A stretch of 31,557 nucleotides of DNA. It comes from a virus. A program made the translations under genes and the position numbers. A model generated the notes under the pieces. The model searched no databases. It had not been told where the DNA came from and worked only from the letters and a program-made list of their open reading frames with translations. Shown one piece after another: positions 29,826 to 31,557 of this stretch. The first letter of the stretch is position 1, and each line of letters starts with the position of its first letter. Location: the IMG/VR virus record IMGVR_UViG_3300007516_000082, positions 1 through 31,557 of that record. The stretch is one strand, 5' to 3'.

Positions 29826-30637
29826 ACGCACCCTACACAAAGCCCGCATCGTGGCACGCCGAGCGCCTTACTGGTATCGGTGGATCAGATGCCAATACCA
29901 TTCTTAGCGGCGACCCAGAGCGCGTTATGCGGCTCTACGGCGAGAAGATCGGTGCGACAGAACCGGAAAACCTTGAGTGGGTACTGCCTGTCCAAATGGG
30001 CAGCGCAACGGAAGAATTGAATTGCGCGTTTTTTTCCCACGCCACAGGCCGCGAAGTTTGGGACCGCAATCAATCAATCCACGCTGCCGACCGTATTTAT
30101 ATGCGCTGCGAATTGGATGGGCAGACGCTCGCAGAAAACGGCGAACCGGCAATCCTTGAGTGCAAGCACGTCAACGCCTTCTCCACGGTAGAAGATGTGG
30201 TCCAGCGGTATATGCCGCAGCTACATCACAACATGCACTGTGCGGGTGTTGGCCATGCCGTGTTGAGCATTTTCATCGGCACGTTCAAACACGAAATCTT
30301 TGAAGTGGCGATGGATGACTTCTACCTGATTAGCCTTCTGGACGCAGAGGAAGCCTTCTGGAACGCAGTCACAACTAGAACGCCGCCCATCGTATCGGCC
30401 CCTATTGCATCGCCTGTTCCGTTTGAAAAGCTGCGTGATGCTGACATGACGGGCTCAAACGAGTGGGCCAGCAATGCGCTTGATTGGCTCGCGAACAAAG
30501 ACGCCGCAAAGGATTTTGACAAAGCCGCCAAGACGATCAAGGGGCTTGTTGATGCGGATGTTGGCAAAGCCACGGGACACGGGATCGAAGTTAAGCGGAG
30601 CAAGTCGGGCTCCCTCACAATTAAAACGGAGAAGTGA
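29822..30637 (+). CDS. YqaJ-like recombination exonuclease, apparent AUA start
   Basis: From ATA 29822 the protein is 271 residues. The N-terminus has the family motif RLTGIGGSDANTIL, and GSATEELNCAFF follows. The nuclease core is ELDG with LECKHV (Glu and Lys of the active site). The C-terminal part (WASNALDWLANKDAA, KTIKGLVDADVGKATGHGI) is also typical. It degrades one DNA strand to feed the annealing protein downstream. The only ATG, at 29927, would delete the conserved N-terminus. GGAGG lies seven bases before ATA. Confidence 0.85.
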   Translation: MNAPYTKPASWHAERLTGIGGSDANTILSGDPERVMRLYGEKIGATEPENLEWVLPVQMGSATEELNCAFFSHATGREVWDRNQSIHAADRIYMRCELDGQTLAENGEPAILECKHVNAFSTVEDVVQRYMPQLHHNMHCAGVGHAVLSIFIGTFKHEIFEVAMDDFYLISLLDAEEAFWNAVTTRTPPIVSAPIASPVPFEKLRDADMTGSNEWASNALDWLANKDAAKDFDKAAKTIKGLVDADVGKATGHGIEVKRSKSGSLTIKTEK

Positions 30638-30638
30638 C

Positions 30639-31262
30639 ATGCAAACGAGCGAACAGACGGACAAGATTATTCCGGCCTTCATTAAGGCCGAGCATGCGGC
30701 GGGGTCGGCAAAAAAGACCGCAACAAACCCTCATTTCAAATCGAAATACGCCGATCTTGAGGCCGTTGTTGATGCTTGCATAGACGCATTGAAGGCGAAC
30801 GATCTGGCAATCTGGCAGTCGGTTTCCGAAGACGGCCAGCGCATGATTACGCGGGTTTACCATTCATCCGGTCAATGGATGGAGGGATACACGCCTCTAA
30901 TCATCGCCAAGAATGACATGCAGGGCCTTGGCAGCGCGTCAACTTACGCTCGCCGCTATGGGCTCATGGCCGCGCTTGGCATCGCACCAGAAGATGATGA
31001 TGGAAACGCCGCGAGCAAATCCGCACCGCAAGCACAAACAAAGCAGGCCGCGCCGAAAGCCGCCGAAGAACCTGCTCACGTAAAAGACGCCAAGGACATT
31101 CTCGCCAAGGCTCACGCCATTACGGATCCCGACGAACTAGCGGCGTTCCTTGATGGATGCACCCCGCGCCTCGACAAGATCAAAGATGCCAGCGAGGCCA
31201 CATATAACCACGTCAACAAACAACTGGACGCGATAGACGCGGCGTTAAGGATTGCAGCATGA
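30639..31262 (+). CDS. erf: Erf-family single-strand annealing protein
   Basis: This 207-residue protein has the Erf core: IIPAFIKAEHAAGSAKKTATNPHFKSKYADLEAVVDA, YHSSGQWMEGYTPLI, GLGSASTYARRYGLMAALGI and EDDDGNAAS. A Lys/Ala linker and a C-terminal helical part follow. It anneals complementary strands during phage recombination. ATG 30639 has GGAG seven bases upstream. It lies between the exonuclease and SSB genes, the usual recombination set. Confidence 0.92.
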   Translation: MQTSEQTDKIIPAFIKAEHAAGSAKKTATNPHFKSKYADLEAVVDACIDALKANDLAIWQSVSEDGQRMITRVYHSSGQWMEGYTPLIIAKNDMQGLGSASTYARRYGLMAALGIAPEDDDGNAASKSAPQAQTKQAAPKAAEEPAHVKDAKDILAKAHAITDPDELAAFLDGCTPRLDKIKDASEATYNHVNKQLDAIDAALRIAA

Positions 31263-31557
31263 AAAAAATCACAATCATCGGTCGCGTCGGAAAAGACGCC
31301 GAAATTCGCCGCCTCCAGGATGGAACGCCTATTCTCAATTTCAACGTCGCGGTGAATGACCCATTCAAGAAAGACGCGCCGCCCACATGGTTTGGCTGTT
31401 CGTTCTTCGGAACGCGCGGGGAGAAGATCGCGCCATACGTCACGAAAGGCTCACAGCTTGCCGTGGTGGGTGACTTCGGCCTGCGGGAATACGAGGGCAA
31501 GACGTATGCGGAAGTGCGCGTCAGTGACGTTGAATTGCTTGGCGGTGGCAAGCGTGA
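31259..31557 (+). CDS. ssb: single-stranded DNA-binding protein (partial)
   Basis: The first 99 residues are seen, and the C-terminus lies beyond the window. The OB-fold pattern is clear: ITIIGRVGKDAEIRRL, ILNFNVAVND, WFGCSFFGTRGEKIAPYVTKGSQLAVVGDF, YEGKTYAEVRVSDVELL. It coats single-stranded DNA for replication and recombination. ATG 31259 overlaps the erf stop by ATGA, so the two are coupled. Confidence 0.92.
   Translation, partial: MKKITIIGRVGKDAEIRRLQDGTPILNFNVAVNDPFKKDAPPTWFGCSFFGTRGEKIAPYVTKGSQLAVVGDFGLREYEGKTYAEVRVSDVELLGGGKR

Noticed and set aside
1-31557. tRNA genes or insertion sequences.
   Set aside because: I saw no cloverleaf with a CCA-type end, no transposase frame and no terminal inverted repeats on reading both strands; a dedicated tRNA scan could still find one.

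Overview
The window is a contiguous piece of a temperate, P22-like podovirus genome (free phage or prophage) of an alphaproteobacterium, and both ends are cut inside genes. The alphaproteobacterial host is inferred from a GapR/DUF2312 protein, a DUF7768-type protein, a DUF6456-like protein and a KGG-type small protein, all typical of that class and its phages. Base composition is roughly balanced, and I cannot name a genus. No tRNA, rRNA, CRISPR array, insertion sequence, transposase or integrase is visible. No stretch longer than 300 bases lacks a gene.

Left two thirds (about 1-21.5 kb) is one late operon on the minus strand, so it reads from right to left. It runs: two small genes, terminase small and large subunits, portal, a small gene overlapping the portal end, a GroES-like co-chaperonin, scaffold, two capsid-associated proteins, major capsid protein and two further structural proteins. 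Then come a small zinc-binding-type protein, gp4-like and gp10-like tail-hub proteins, an Asp/Asn beta-hydroxylase-like protein, a GNAT acetyltransferase, three ejection-type proteins, the tail fibre/spike and its assembly chaperone. The lysis end carries a GH19 endolysin, a metallophosphoesterase, two small unknowns, a holin-like protein and a truncated membrane protein. Hairpin-plus-U-tract terminators divide this operon into blocks: before the late genes, before scaffold, after the capsid gene, after the next structural gene, and before the tail fibre.

The centre (21.5-22.1 kb) is a short accessory island. It holds a 40-bp perfect direct repeat in two copies, a plus-strand KGG-type gene that seems to be leaderless and whose 3' end runs through the second repeat copy, and a perfect 17-bp inverted repeat between two convergent genes. 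The first repeat copy overlaps a candidate late promoter.

From 22.1 to 27.9 kb, again on the minus strand, lies the leftward early/replication operon. It encodes a Cro/YdaS-like regulator, a GIY-YIG nuclease, small membrane and unknown proteins, an HTH protein, GapR, RusA, a protein carrying only the DnaA box-binding domain, and a replication protein with an HNH endonuclease domain inside it. A helicase-loader-like protein, a DUF7768 protein and a DUF6456-like protein complete it. Most neighbours overlap by ATGA/GTGA, which indicates translational coupling.

From 27.87 to 28.46 kb is the lysogeny switch. A short XRE repressor gene is bracketed by two mirror-image promoter/operator arrays. From 28.46 kb to the end, on the plus strand, is the rightward early operon: small unknowns, a DUF1367-like protein, a YqaJ exonuclease that seems to start at AUA, an Erf-type annealing protein and SSB. 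The last three form a recombination module.
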